Source: Streptomyces sp. 846.5 (GTDB lineage: Bacteria; Actinomycetota; Actinomycetes; Streptomycetales; Streptomycetaceae). Taken from it: DNA of 64,000 nucleotides. The translations under genes and the position numbers were made by a program. Below are positions 50,027-59,400 of this stretch, piece after piece (positions within the stretch are counted from its first letter, which is position 1; each line of letters opens with the position of its first letter). The stretch is taken from contig NZ_SOBN01000001.1 of assembly GCF_004365705.1 (NCBI RefSeq), positions 2,838,001-2,902,000 on the forward strand, given 5' to 3'. The notes below the pieces were generated by a model, which did no database searches, had not been told where the DNA came from, and saw nothing but the letters and a program-made list of their open reading frames with translations.

Positions 50027-51783
50027 AGGTTGCTCGTCTCGTCGTCGGTCGCGAATGCGGTGCCAGTCTTGTTCACGGTGGTGGACCGGGGTGCCAGAAC
50101 GCCGGTAGTCAGCCCGTACACGGTCTGCTCGATCACCCGTGCACCCACCGCCGCCAGGGAGGCCAGGATGCCGTCCAGCTCCTCCAGTTGGCGGAACGCC
50201 GCACCGTAGCGGTGCTGTTCGGTCAGCGGCATCCGGGGGATGCGGCAGCGGCGCAGGTCCTCCCGGCTAAGGGCACCCAGGGTGTTCGTCACGGGTTGGG
50301 CGTTGGCGTCGGCACGCAGGAAGGTCGCCACAAAGTGTGGATCGAGCCGGGTGGCGTCGATCTCGATGACTTGGGCCACCCCGGAGTCGTCGGAGGCGGT
50401 ACCTGTCGCGATGACCGCCTGCCTACCCAGGGTGCGCATCAGCAGGTCCCCGGCGCGGGGGGTGGTGTCGCGCGGACGGATGGTCAGGGCGCCCACTCTT
50501 TCCAGTTCGCCGAAGGTGACGTAGGAGTGCCGGGGCTGCTCCCCCGGCGCGGTGAAGCGGGGCAGACCCCGGCCGATCCGGGCATGCAGCGCTTGCAGCC
50601 GGTCGGTGACCAGGGCGAGGTCGCCGGCACCGATCTCCACGCCCATGGTGACGTGCCGAGAGGGCAGCAGGTTGGCGTCGCCGTCCAGGAGCTCCAGACG
50701 GGGAACAGCGCTGACGATCGACGGATCGGCTCTTTCGAACAGCCGTTGCCAGGCTGCGAACTCTTGGGGGGCGTCGGCCGCGTCTGGGAGCCCGGAGAGG
50801 TCGACCATGCGCACCGCGGCGTGGTCGGGCGCGCCGTAGGGGCGTTGCAGCACCCAGAGGCAGACATGGGTGTCCGGGATCGAGCCGATGCCCTCCGGCA
50901 ACGCGATCACGTCCCGAAGCGCTCCTGAGCGAACCAGTGCTGCCCGGATGTGCCGCCCGGATGCCTGGACGCAGGTACGGGCGGTCACAGCGACCACTGC
51001 GGTGGCGCGCGGACGCAGGTGCGCGTAGCAGTGCTGCACCCAGGCCAGTTCGCCGTCACGCGGGGCGGGGATCCCGAACTCCCAGCGCGGATCGGTGGTC
51101 AGCTCGACCGACGGCCACTGCGGCTGGTCGAAGGGCGGCTCGCAGACGACGGCCGCCGCCGAGCCGAGGAACCTGGTGAGCTGGTTGTCCAGCAGCGAGT
51201 CACCAGTGTGGATCTCATAGGGAACATGGTCGGCCTGGTAGCTCAGGTTGTAGGTGGCGACCTTGGTGACTGCTTCCAGGTTGTCCTGGCCTACGACTTT
51301 GATGCGGTCGCTAAATCGGTCGGCCGCAGCCATGAGCAGAGCCGCGCTTCCGCAGGCCGGATCAAGTACTGCGTGGGAGTCCGCGTCGGCTGCGTTGACG
51401 GGCCGCTCCGGCGCGGTCGACCAAGGCAGCAGCGACACCATCACCTCGGCCAGCAACCGGCCCGGCGTGCGGTGCTCGACGCCAGGCTCCTGAATTCTCA
51501 CCCGCAACCGATGTAGCGGCTCCCGAGGAAGCGGAGGGAGCTTGCCGATGAGCTCGGTGCCGGTGTCGGTGCGGCCGGCTGTCGCCAGCTGATCTCCCTT
51601 TCCGGTGGACTGCAGCCAGGCCAGCACCTCAGCGCGGGAGAAGGTTGGGCTGGCCTCGGTGCCACCGACGGCCTGCGGGAATTCCGGGTAGCGGCGGCGC
51701 CAGTTCGACACCGCGGCGCGGCCGACACCAGCTAGCCGCGCGATGGCGGCTGCTGTCATCGCGGCGGACTCGTCGGGGTTCAT
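50023..51783 (-). CDS. HTH-methylase-TRD fusion protein with altered catalytic motif (EPPF)
   Basis: 586 residues from ATG 51783. An N-terminal HTH (about 9-58: AAAIARLAGVGRAAVSNWRR, then FSRAEVLAWL) resembles MerR/AlpA-like domains. A gamma-type N6-methylase domain follows with DPACGSAALL at 141-150. The catalytic tetrad reads EPPF at 215-218 instead of (N/D)PPF/Y, so transfer activity is doubtful. The C-terminal half is HsdS-like with one TRD (PRAGDLLMRTLG and the spacer helix RIPRMPLTEQHRYGAAFRQLEEL). It is first in the operon, overlapping hsdM by 4 nt. The frame extends 17 codons upstream to 51834. Confidence 0.75.
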   Translation of the reverse strand: MNPDESAAMTAAAIARLAGVGRAAVSNWRRRYPEFPQAVGGTEASPTFSRAEVLAWLQSTGKGDQLATAGRTDTGTELIGKLPPLPREPLHRLRVRIQEPGVEHRTPGRLLAEVMVSLLPWSTAPERPVNAADADSHAVLDPACGSAALLMAAADRFSDRIKVVGQDNLEAVTKVATYNLSYQADHVPYEIHTGDSLLDNQLTRFLGSAAAVVCEPPFDQPQWPSVELTTDPRWEFGIPAPRDGELAWVQHCYAHLRPRATAVVAVTARTCVQASGRHIRAALVRSGALRDVIALPEGIGSIPDTHVCLWVLQRPYGAPDHAAVRMVDLSGLPDAADAPQEFAAWQRLFERADPSIVSAVPRLELLDGDANLLPSRHVTMGVEIGAGDLALVTDRLQALHARIGRGLPRFTAPGEQPRHSYVTFGELERVGALTIRPRDTTPRAGDLLMRTLGRQAVIATGTASDDSGVAQVIEIDATRLDPHFVATFLRADANAQPVTNTLGALSREDLRRCRIPRMPLTEQHRYGAAFRQLEELDGILASLAAVGARVIEQTVYGLTTGVLAPRSTTVNKTGTAFATDDETSNL

Positions 51784-52111
51784 GGCCGTGACCCTACCGT
51801 CCACAAGGGAGTCTCGTCGAGTCGCTGTGAACACTGATGCCTTGTGTCAACAGAGGTCAATGGGTCTTGCTTCTGGCTGGACTTGATGCTTAATCTGTCT
51901 CTCGTGCCCCAGCAGAGGCCCGTGAACGCAACAGGTTCCCAGCGTCCGAAGCATCGCAGGGCCCCCGGTGTGAACACCAAGATCCCGCCAGCTCGCGCAA
52001 CACACCAGGACGAGTGCAGCCCTGGCCGCAAGAACCTCCCGCCGTCCCGTCGTGCGTCCGTATGTTCCGCGTAGGTGGGCACGGACCCCAGTGAGATACC
52101 GGTTCCCCCTG
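51784..52111. other. Divergent promoter region of the defence island
   Basis: 328 nt between the restriction operon and the TIGR04141-like gene. No coding sequence is supported. A GTG-rich purine stretch lies near 51985-52050. It must hold promoters for both units, but no clear -35/-10 pair was seen. Confidence 0.45.
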
Positions 52112-53809
52112 ATGGCTGCACTTCCTGGCAAAACGCGTCTGACCACCCTCTTCCGCCTGCGCGGCGTCGGCGACGACGTCGAGGGCGCCTTCGACCTCTT
52201 CGATGCCACCTACCTCGCCGAGCACCACGCAGACCTGAAGTTCTGCGAGCTCGGCGATGTCCGGGCGCTCTTCATCGAGGCCGAGTTCCCTCGCACCCGC
52301 GCCACCTGGTGCTCCGACGCCCAAGCCACAACGGGCCTCGACATCCAGCACGAGGAGCTCCGCTCCGGCGGGGTGCTGCTCTTCGGGATCGACGGCTGGG
52401 TCTACGCACTGGGCTACGGCCAGGGGCACTACCTGATCCCCGAGGAGGCGAAAGACCCGCGCTTCGGCATCGCCTTCGTCGCCCGGCGCATCGACGAGGG
52501 GCGGGTGCGACAGCTGGTCCGCCGCCGCCCCGGTGCCGGGCGGATCGACAGCACCCACCTCGCCGACGGTGTGCCTCTGTGGATGGCGGGCTTCGAGGCA
52601 GGAGCGGAGATCGTCCGCAGCCTCGGCGGCGAGGCGTCCAGAGTGGACTTCGCCTACGCCAAGCACGCTGATCGCACGATGCACCTGGAGGGCGGCAAGG
52701 GCCTGCGCACCCGCTTCGGCCTAGCCGGCGCCGAGCTGGTCGCCGACGTCCGGGAGATCGCCCGAGTGCTGCGCGACGAGCCCATCACTCCCGGCCTGGA
52801 GGCGGTGGAGTACCTGCTTCCGCTCACCGACTCGTTCCTGGAGCTGCAGCTGGAGGCTGAGCTCGACGAGCGCCTCGGCAGGCGCGATGTCACCGGCATG
52901 GCCGTCGTGCCGCCAGCCGACCGGCTCCGCGACTGGGCCGAGGCCAGGTTCGTTTCCCTGCGCATCGGCAGCATCCCGAGGGCGGTGGAGGAAGTGACGC
53001 TCGGCGATGTCGTCTTCCTGTCGGCGCTCCAGAAGGACGGCAGACGTATCCATGAGCTGAAGCGCGGCAAAGTGCTGCTCCACTCGGATTCGGACCGCCG
53101 AGAGCGCACGGCCAGCCTGAGCCTCTACAAGTGCCTGGAGGCATCCGTCTCCCTGGGTCCGCGCCGGTTCTTCCTCACCGAAGGACACTGGTACGAGCTC
53201 GACGCCGCCCACCTGGCGGCCCAGCGCGCCCGGGTCGCGGGCCTGTTCCACGCATCGCCCTCCCTTGACCTTCCCGGCTGGGACCGAAAGCTGCACCGGA
53301 CGGAGCGGGAGTACAACGACTGGCTGCCCAGCCAGCGTGAGGGGTACATCAACCTGGACCGGAAACTGGTGCGCAACGCCATGGCTGATCACGGCAGCAT
53401 CGAGGTCTGCGACCAGCTCGCCCCCGACAACACCTTCGTCCTGGTCAAGCGGGCCAGCGGCTCCAGGGACCTCAGTCACCTCTACGCCCAGTCGGTGGTC
53501 GCGGCGAAGACACTCTACGGCGCCGCTGCCGCGCGGGCGGCCCTGGCCGGGCTCGCCGCCGAGCACGGGCGGAACCTCCCGGAGGACTTCGTCCCGAAGA
53601 AGATGGTTCTGGCGATCCTGCACGAACGCGGCCTCGCCCTCAGCCCCGCCACGATGCTGCCCTTCTCCCTGATCGCTCTGGCCCAGACCGCCGAGGCCCT
53701 GGCAGCGTTCAGCATCGACCTCGAGGTGATCGGCATCTCCCCGGCCGACTCAGCGCGGAACAGTTGGACGCCGGGGACCGCCGGAACGGCCGGGGCCCCT
53801 ACTCACTGA
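52112..53809 (+). CDS. TIGR04141/DUF6119-like sporadically distributed protein
   Basis: A 565-residue soluble protein (MAALPGKTRLTTLFRLRGV). The N-terminal region resembles the TIGR04141/DUF6119 family: FIEAEFPRTRATWCSDA, VLLFGIDGWVYALGYGQGHYLI with a GYG core, FGIAFVARRID, and a C-terminal LDRKLVRNAMADHGSIEVCDQL, then LVKRASGSRDLSHLYAQSVVAA. The family is linked to defence or conflict loci, with no known activity. ATG 52112 lacks a clear ribosome site; a GTG 7 codons earlier is an alternative. It stands alone, divergent from the restriction operon. Confidence 0.65.
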   Translation: MAALPGKTRLTTLFRLRGVGDDVEGAFDLFDATYLAEHHADLKFCELGDVRALFIEAEFPRTRATWCSDAQATTGLDIQHEELRSGGVLLFGIDGWVYALGYGQGHYLIPEEAKDPRFGIAFVARRIDEGRVRQLVRRRPGAGRIDSTHLADGVPLWMAGFEAGAEIVRSLGGEASRVDFAYAKHADRTMHLEGGKGLRTRFGLAGAELVADVREIARVLRDEPITPGLEAVEYLLPLTDSFLELQLEAELDERLGRRDVTGMAVVPPADRLRDWAEARFVSLRIGSIPRAVEEVTLGDVVFLSALQKDGRRIHELKRGKVLLHSDSDRRERTASLSLYKCLEASVSLGPRRFFLTEGHWYELDAAHLAAQRARVAGLFHASPSLDLPGWDRKLHRTEREYNDWLPSQREGYINLDRKLVRNAMADHGSIEVCDQLAPDNTFVLVKRASGSRDLSHLYAQSVVAAKTLYGAAAARAALAGLAAEHGRNLPEDFVPKKMVLAILHERGLALSPATMLPFSLIALAQTAEALAAFSIDLEVIGISPADSARNSWTPGTAGTAGAPTH

Positions 53810-54027
53810 CCGGGGTGGCCCAGACGCATCGGGCGTCGCAATCCAGGCCGCTCCTACTGCAACGGAACGGTGCGCCGTCGGAGCGTCGTGTCCGTTCAGC
53901 CTCCGGACAGGTTCAGTACATTTCTGCAAGGGATCGGACGGGGTGGTGCATCGCCGATAGGCTCAGCACAGGCCGGGGGGCGGTCGGACCCCTTCGATGA
54001 CGGCTCATGCGGGTATGGGGGCGGTAG

Positions 54028-56208
54028 ATGGGCAACTCGCCAATTGATGGTCGCGGGTACACGATCGAGCAGCTGTTCGGGCATCGCTTCCGGTTGGACC
54101 CGTACCAGCGTGAGTACACCTGGTCCGCCGAAGATGTGCGCAGACTGCTGCATGATTTGAAGCGACGCTTCCTGCACAGCTGGAAGCCACAGGACACCCG
54201 CGAGGCCGTCGGCGGCTATACGCCCTACTTCCTCGGACCATACGTGTTCTACCAGTCGGACGGGATCAGCTTCCTGGTCGACGGCCAGCAGCGCGTCACC
54301 ACCCTCCACCTGTTACTCATCCACATGCGCCGACTCCTGCGCGACCAGGACCTCACCATGGAGGCGGACCAGCTCGGCCGACTGATCTCTACGGTGCAGT
54401 ACGGGCGCGAGACCTTCGCAGTCGACATCCAGGAACGCGCTCCGCTGCTGCAGGCGCTCTGCAACGGCCTGCCCTTCGAGCTTGCCCCCGAGTCGAATCC
54501 ATCGCTGCGCAACCTCTGGGCCCGCAGCCGTGACGTTGAGGAAGAGTTTCCCTCCGAGCTCATGGGCGACGCCCTGCCATATTTCCATGACTGGCTGCTC
54601 CACCGGGTAGGCATGGTCGGCATCGAGGCCCTGGACCGCGGCAACGGCTGGGAGATCTTCGAGACCATGAACGACCGTGGGACCCGGCTCAGTCCCGTCG
54701 ACCTGCTCAAGAGCTACCTGCTGGCGGAGGCTGACCCCAACCAGCGCAGCTCGCTGAACGATGCCTGGCGCGGAATGCTGACCGCGCTGGTGTCCGTCGA
54801 CAACGTGATCCCTGCTGACTTCATCAAGACCCTGCTACTCGCGCGGCACGCTGATATGGCAGGAGAATCCAGCGATGTGCGCGGCATCGAGCTGTCGTTC
54901 CACGAGTGGATCCGCAGTAACCACCAGCGCATCGGACTGAACGGGCGCATAGACTTCGCGCGGTTCGTCACCCACGAGCTGAAGCCCCTCGGCTCCTGCT
55001 ACGCGATGCTCCGCCGGGCGGCCAGTACACGGCAGAACGGCCTGGAGGCCGTGTACTACAACGAAGTCAACGGCATCGTCGACCAGTACCGACTGATCCT
55101 CGCCGCCGTGCGACCCCCAGACGCGACGTCCGTTCAGAAGGAGAAGGCCAGACTGGTCGCCTCGTTCCTCGACGTCTTCTTCATCCACCGGCTGATCTCC
55201 GGCTACACCCCGCAGGGCGCGGACATGAGCAGCGTAGTGGACTCGCTCGTCCCGATCGTCCGCCAGTGCTCCACCGTCGAGCACCTGAGCAGCGCACTGG
55301 CCGCGTACCTCCCTGCGGGCGACCTGTTCCCCGACTTCACCGAGTACAAGCTCCGCGCCGACAACCGCCGCCAGGTCCGCTATCTGCTGGCCCGACTGAC
55401 CGCGTTCGCGGAGGTCGGGGTCGGCGAGCCGGACCGCATCGAGGAGTACCTCAACGAGGCGAAGCCATTCCAGGTCGAACACATCTGGGCGGTGCACTTC
55501 GACCGCTACCAGGACCAGGCCAAGACACGCGCGGAATTCGAAGACATCCGCAACCGGCTCGGCGGCCTGCTTTTGCTCCACCAGTCCGACAACGCGAGCT
55601 ACGGCGACGATCCCTACATCGAGAAGGTGGACTACTACCAACGTCAGAACGTCCTGGCCGCAACGCTCCATCCGAAGACGCACATCCGCAACCCCCGGCT
55701 ACGGAAGTTCCTGGCGGAGTATGAAATCCAGAGCCTCATGCGCGCGTACCCCAAAGACTTCGACAAGAAGGCGAACGAGGAGCGGCAGAAACTCTACAAG
55801 CGACTCAGCGAGATCGTCTGGTCGCCGGAGCGCCTCGGCCTGGACAGAGGGAAGACCACAGCCGCCAGCAGAACTGCCGCTCAGAACGCGAACCAGGGCC
55901 AGCGCACCCCAGGGGCGACCCGGGCCTACTTCGGCATCGAGGTAGCCCAACTCGTGGAGGCCGGTCTCATCAAGCCGGGAGCCAGTATCAATCCGGGCAA
56001 GAAGCACTCCGAGACGCTCGCGGTGGTCCTGGCAGACGGACGGATCCGTACAGCAGACGGTCAGGTCTTCAGCTCGCTCTCCCCGGCCGGCGCGCATGTG
56101 AAGGGCACCAAGGCCAGCCCGGGCTGGGACTTCTGGCATATCGAGCGAGACGGCGCGCTCGTCCCGCTCAAGGTTCTGCGCGACGAGTTCGTGCGATCAC
56201 GCCGCTGA
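54028..56208 (+). CDS. GmrSD-like DUF262/DUF1524 nuclease with RAMA-type C-terminus
   Basis: A 726-residue putative modification-dependent (type IV) restriction enzyme. DUF262 (about 10-330) has the nucleotide-binding motifs FRLDPYQREYTW and FLVDGQQRVTTLHLLL (DGQQR 85-89). DUF1524 (about 450-610) has the HNH-like VEHIW at 483-487 and a downstream RLGGLLLLHQSDNASYGDDPY. The last 95 residues (LVEAGLIKPGASI, then FSSLSPAGAHVKGTKASPGWDFWHIE) match my memory of the RAMA domain. ATG 54028 follows a weak GGGGCGG site. 218 nt separate it from the previous gene. Confidence 0.82.
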   Translation: MGNSPIDGRGYTIEQLFGHRFRLDPYQREYTWSAEDVRRLLHDLKRRFLHSWKPQDTREAVGGYTPYFLGPYVFYQSDGISFLVDGQQRVTTLHLLLIHMRRLLRDQDLTMEADQLGRLISTVQYGRETFAVDIQERAPLLQALCNGLPFELAPESNPSLRNLWARSRDVEEEFPSELMGDALPYFHDWLLHRVGMVGIEALDRGNGWEIFETMNDRGTRLSPVDLLKSYLLAEADPNQRSSLNDAWRGMLTALVSVDNVIPADFIKTLLLARHADMAGESSDVRGIELSFHEWIRSNHQRIGLNGRIDFARFVTHELKPLGSCYAMLRRAASTRQNGLEAVYYNEVNGIVDQYRLILAAVRPPDATSVQKEKARLVASFLDVFFIHRLISGYTPQGADMSSVVDSLVPIVRQCSTVEHLSSALAAYLPAGDLFPDFTEYKLRADNRRQVRYLLARLTAFAEVGVGEPDRIEEYLNEAKPFQVEHIWAVHFDRYQDQAKTRAEFEDIRNRLGGLLLLHQSDNASYGDDPYIEKVDYYQRQNVLAATLHPKTHIRNPRLRKFLAEYEIQSLMRAYPKDFDKKANEERQKLYKRLSEIVWSPERLGLDRGKTTAASRTAAQNANQGQRTPGATRAYFGIEVAQLVEAGLIKPGASINPGKKHSETLAVVLADGRIRTADGQVFSSLSPAGAHVKGTKASPGWDFWHIERDGALVPLKVLRDEFVRSRR

Positions 56209-56214
56209 CCTCTG

Positions 56215-56410
56215 ATTTTCGAAGACGGTGTTCCCGACCTCGGCCGCCTTCTGTCGTCCGCGCACACCGTGCGCGACGTAGTCCTTGCCCACCATGCCGG
56301 ACCTGCCCCTGGCGCGGGCTCGGAGATGGAGTAGCCCTCGGCCAGGTCGTTGTAGGAGACGGTCTCGGCCTTGATGAAGCCCTTCTGGAAGTCGGTGTGG
56401 ATCAGCCTTC
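56215..56410 (-). pseudogene. YchF C-terminal (TGS domain) fragment, frameshifted
   Basis: A minus-strand stretch encodes LIHTDFQKGFIKAETVSYNDL followed by a second frame with ARARGRSGMVGKDYVA. Both fit the end of the YchF/Obg-family ATPase (IHTDFxxGFIxAEV ... EGKDYVxxDGD). They are in different frames, so at least one indel has occurred, and no N-terminal GTPase part is present. A fossil of a displaced or captured chromosomal gene, lying between the GmrSD gene and the helicase gene. Confidence 0.6.
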
Positions 56411-56453
56411 GGCCTCGGCAGGCGGTGGCGGCTTGCGCGCCCAGCGACAGGGG

Positions 56454-59400
56454 TCACCTTCGGCGGGGGTGGGAGCTGTCCCAGGTCCAGCCGGGGATGC
56501 TGTCCAGGGCGGTGCGGTGTTCGGTGGGGATGGTGCCGCGCTGGTGGGTGGCGATGCGCAGGAAGACCCATGTGCCGAGGGGGAAGCCGTCGGGGGTGGT
56601 GTAGGCGCGGACGGGTCGGGCGTGGCCGTGGTCGCGCTGGAACTGCTGCAGGGCGGCGAATCCTTCGGCCCAGCGGGTCTGCAGGGTGTCCCACTGCCAT
56701 CCCGGCAGTGCTTCCAGCTGTGCTGTCTGGTCGGTTGAGAGGCGGCCCTTCTTGTGGCCGGCGCGCTGGGTGGAGACCCAGCTGCCGAGTGCGAAGCCCT
56801 CGACCCGGTAGGAGGTGGTCGGGCGGGCGTGGCCGTGGTCGGCCGCGAAGGCGCACAGGGCGCGGTAGCCCTGCGCCCAGGCTGCTTCGGCGGTGTCCCA
56901 CACCCAGCCCGGCAGGGCCTCCAACTCGGCCGCCCGATCGGCGGGGAGGTGGCCGTCGCGGTACTGGTTGCGGCGGCTGTTGACCCAGCCGCCGAGCCGG
57001 TACCCGCCGGCGGTGACGTGCGCGAGCACCGGGGCGGCGTGGCCGTGCTCGGCCGCGTAGGCCCGCAGTTCGGCCATGCCCCGCTCCCACAGCGGCGCCC
57101 GCACGTCCCACTGCCACCCCGGCAGCGCGGCCAACAGCCGGGCCAGTCCGGGCTCCAGGGTGCCGTCCTTGTACTCGCGCCGGCGCCGGCCCACCCACTG
57201 GCCCAGGGCGAAGCCCTCCGCGCTGAGCGGATCGGCCAGCACCAGGTCGTGCGGCACCAGCGCACTCCCGTGCTCGTCGGTGTAACCGCGCAGCAGGTCC
57301 AGGCCGCGCACCAGCCGCCCCCGGGCGGCCGTCCAGGTCCAGCCGTCCACCGCCTCCAGCACCCGGCACTTGTCCGGGGTCAGCAGGCCCTGCAGGTACT
57401 CCTTGCGGCGTCCGCCGCACCACTCGCCGAGCCGGAAGCCGCCCTGGGTCGTGTGGGCGGCCGGGACCTGGGCGTGCCCGTAGCGGGCGCGGAACCCGGT
57501 CAGGGCGTCGAGGCCGCGCTGCCAGCGGGCCTGGTTCTCGTCCCACACCCAGCCCGCCAGCGCATCCAGTTCCGCGACCCGGTCGGCAGGCAGCCGGCCG
57601 CGGCGGTGGTCCACCCGCACCTGCCGCACCCACGCACCCAGGCGGTACCCGCAGGGGGCGGTGTAGGTGCGCGGCACCCGCAGGTGCCCGTGGGCGGCGG
57701 CGAAGGCGCCCAGCGCCGCGGTCGCGGCCTGCCAGCGGGCCTGGTTCGGATCCCACTGCCAGCCCGGCACCGCCGACAGCGCCGCGACCCGCTGCGGCGG
57801 CAGCGCGCGCAACCTGTGGTCGGTGCGGCAGCGCCCCACCCAGGCCCCCAGCCGGAACCCGGTCGCGTCCACCAGGCCGGCCGGCACCAGGGCGTGGCCC
57901 TCGCGGGCCGCGAAGGCCCGCACCTGCTCCAGCCCGTACGCGAAGCTGTCGCCGCCGGCGGTGACCGCCCGGGTGCGGAAGGCCCGCAGGAACGCCTCCC
58001 CCGCACCCGCCGGCAGCAGCGCCGTGATCTGCTCGGGCAGGCGTGCCGGGGCCTCCCCGGAGCCGGCCCACAGCAGCCGCGCCCGGCGCAGCGCCGCGTC
58101 CAGGCGTTCGTCGTGGTCGCGCAGCGCCCGGATGGTCTGCCACACGTGCCGGTAGGCGGAGTCCTCCAGCACGCCCTGCTCGCTCTCCCCCGGCGCCAGG
58201 TACACCGGCAGCACGATCACCGCCGGGGCGGTGCGCTCCGGGTGGCGCCGCAGGGCCCGCCCCACGGCCTGCACCACGTCGATCTGCGAGGTCCGCGGCT
58301 CGGCGAAGCACACCGCGTCGATCTCCGGGCAGTCCACCCCCTCCGCCAGCACCCGCACATTGCTGACCACCGTCCAACCCCCCGCCCCCACCCCCGCATC
58401 GTGGACGGCGCCCTCCCCGGTTGCTCGCAGGGCGCGCAGTGCTTCGGCGCGCAGCCAGCCCGGCAGCGAGCCGTCCACGTGCCGGCAGTCCAACGCCCCG
58501 GCCGGACGCAGGTCCGGCGGCAGGACCTCCACCACGGCAGGCAGGGTGGCGCGGAAGGACTTCGACCGGTGGACCCGGTTGTGGAACACCAGCACCCGGC
58601 GCAGGTCGAACGCCCGCGCCGCCTGCGCCAACGCGATCTGCCCCGCCGCCGCCACCGCGCTCAACCGCGCCCCGCCCAGCGCCAGGTCCGGGTTGTCCAG
58701 CACCAGCTGGTGCGCGTCGCGGTCGCTCACCCCGACGACCACCACCTGGTAGTCCGACAGCAGCCCGGCCCCGATGGCCGCGGCGAACGGCAGCGTGAAC
58801 AACCGCCGACCGAACACCGCACTGTCCTCCATCCCCGACTGCCCCACCTCCCCCGCGGCCTCGGTGCTCACCCGGGGCGTTGCCGTCAGGAACAGCCGGC
58901 GCCGCGCCGGCACCGCCGCGTCGTGCAACCCGGTCGCGAACGGCGCCCCCAGGTCACCAGCCATACGGTGCGCCTCGTCGAACACCACCAGGTCCAACGG
59001 CGCCAGCGACCGACCACTGGCCGCGCCGTCGGCGTAGGCTTCCGCGATCCGGCGCACCGAGTGGTACGTGCCGAACAGCACCCGCAGCACCCCCGGCACC
59101 GTCGCTCTCAGGAACCCGGCGATCCGCACCGGACCGGTACTCACCTCCAGGCCCAGGTCCGCCACCCTCAGCCCGCTGTCGGGCCCGCGCTCGTCCGCGT
59201 CGTCCGAGCACACCCCCAGCACCGCCAACGGCACCCCCGCGTCCCGCTGCCAGGACCGCGCGGTCTGCGCCAGCAGCGACAACGACGGAACCAGCACCAG
59301 CACCGCCCCACCCACCCCGACCAGCCGCACCGCGGCACGGGCCGCCACCATCGTCTTGCCCGTCCCGCACGCCATCACCACCTGACCCCGGCCACCCTCC

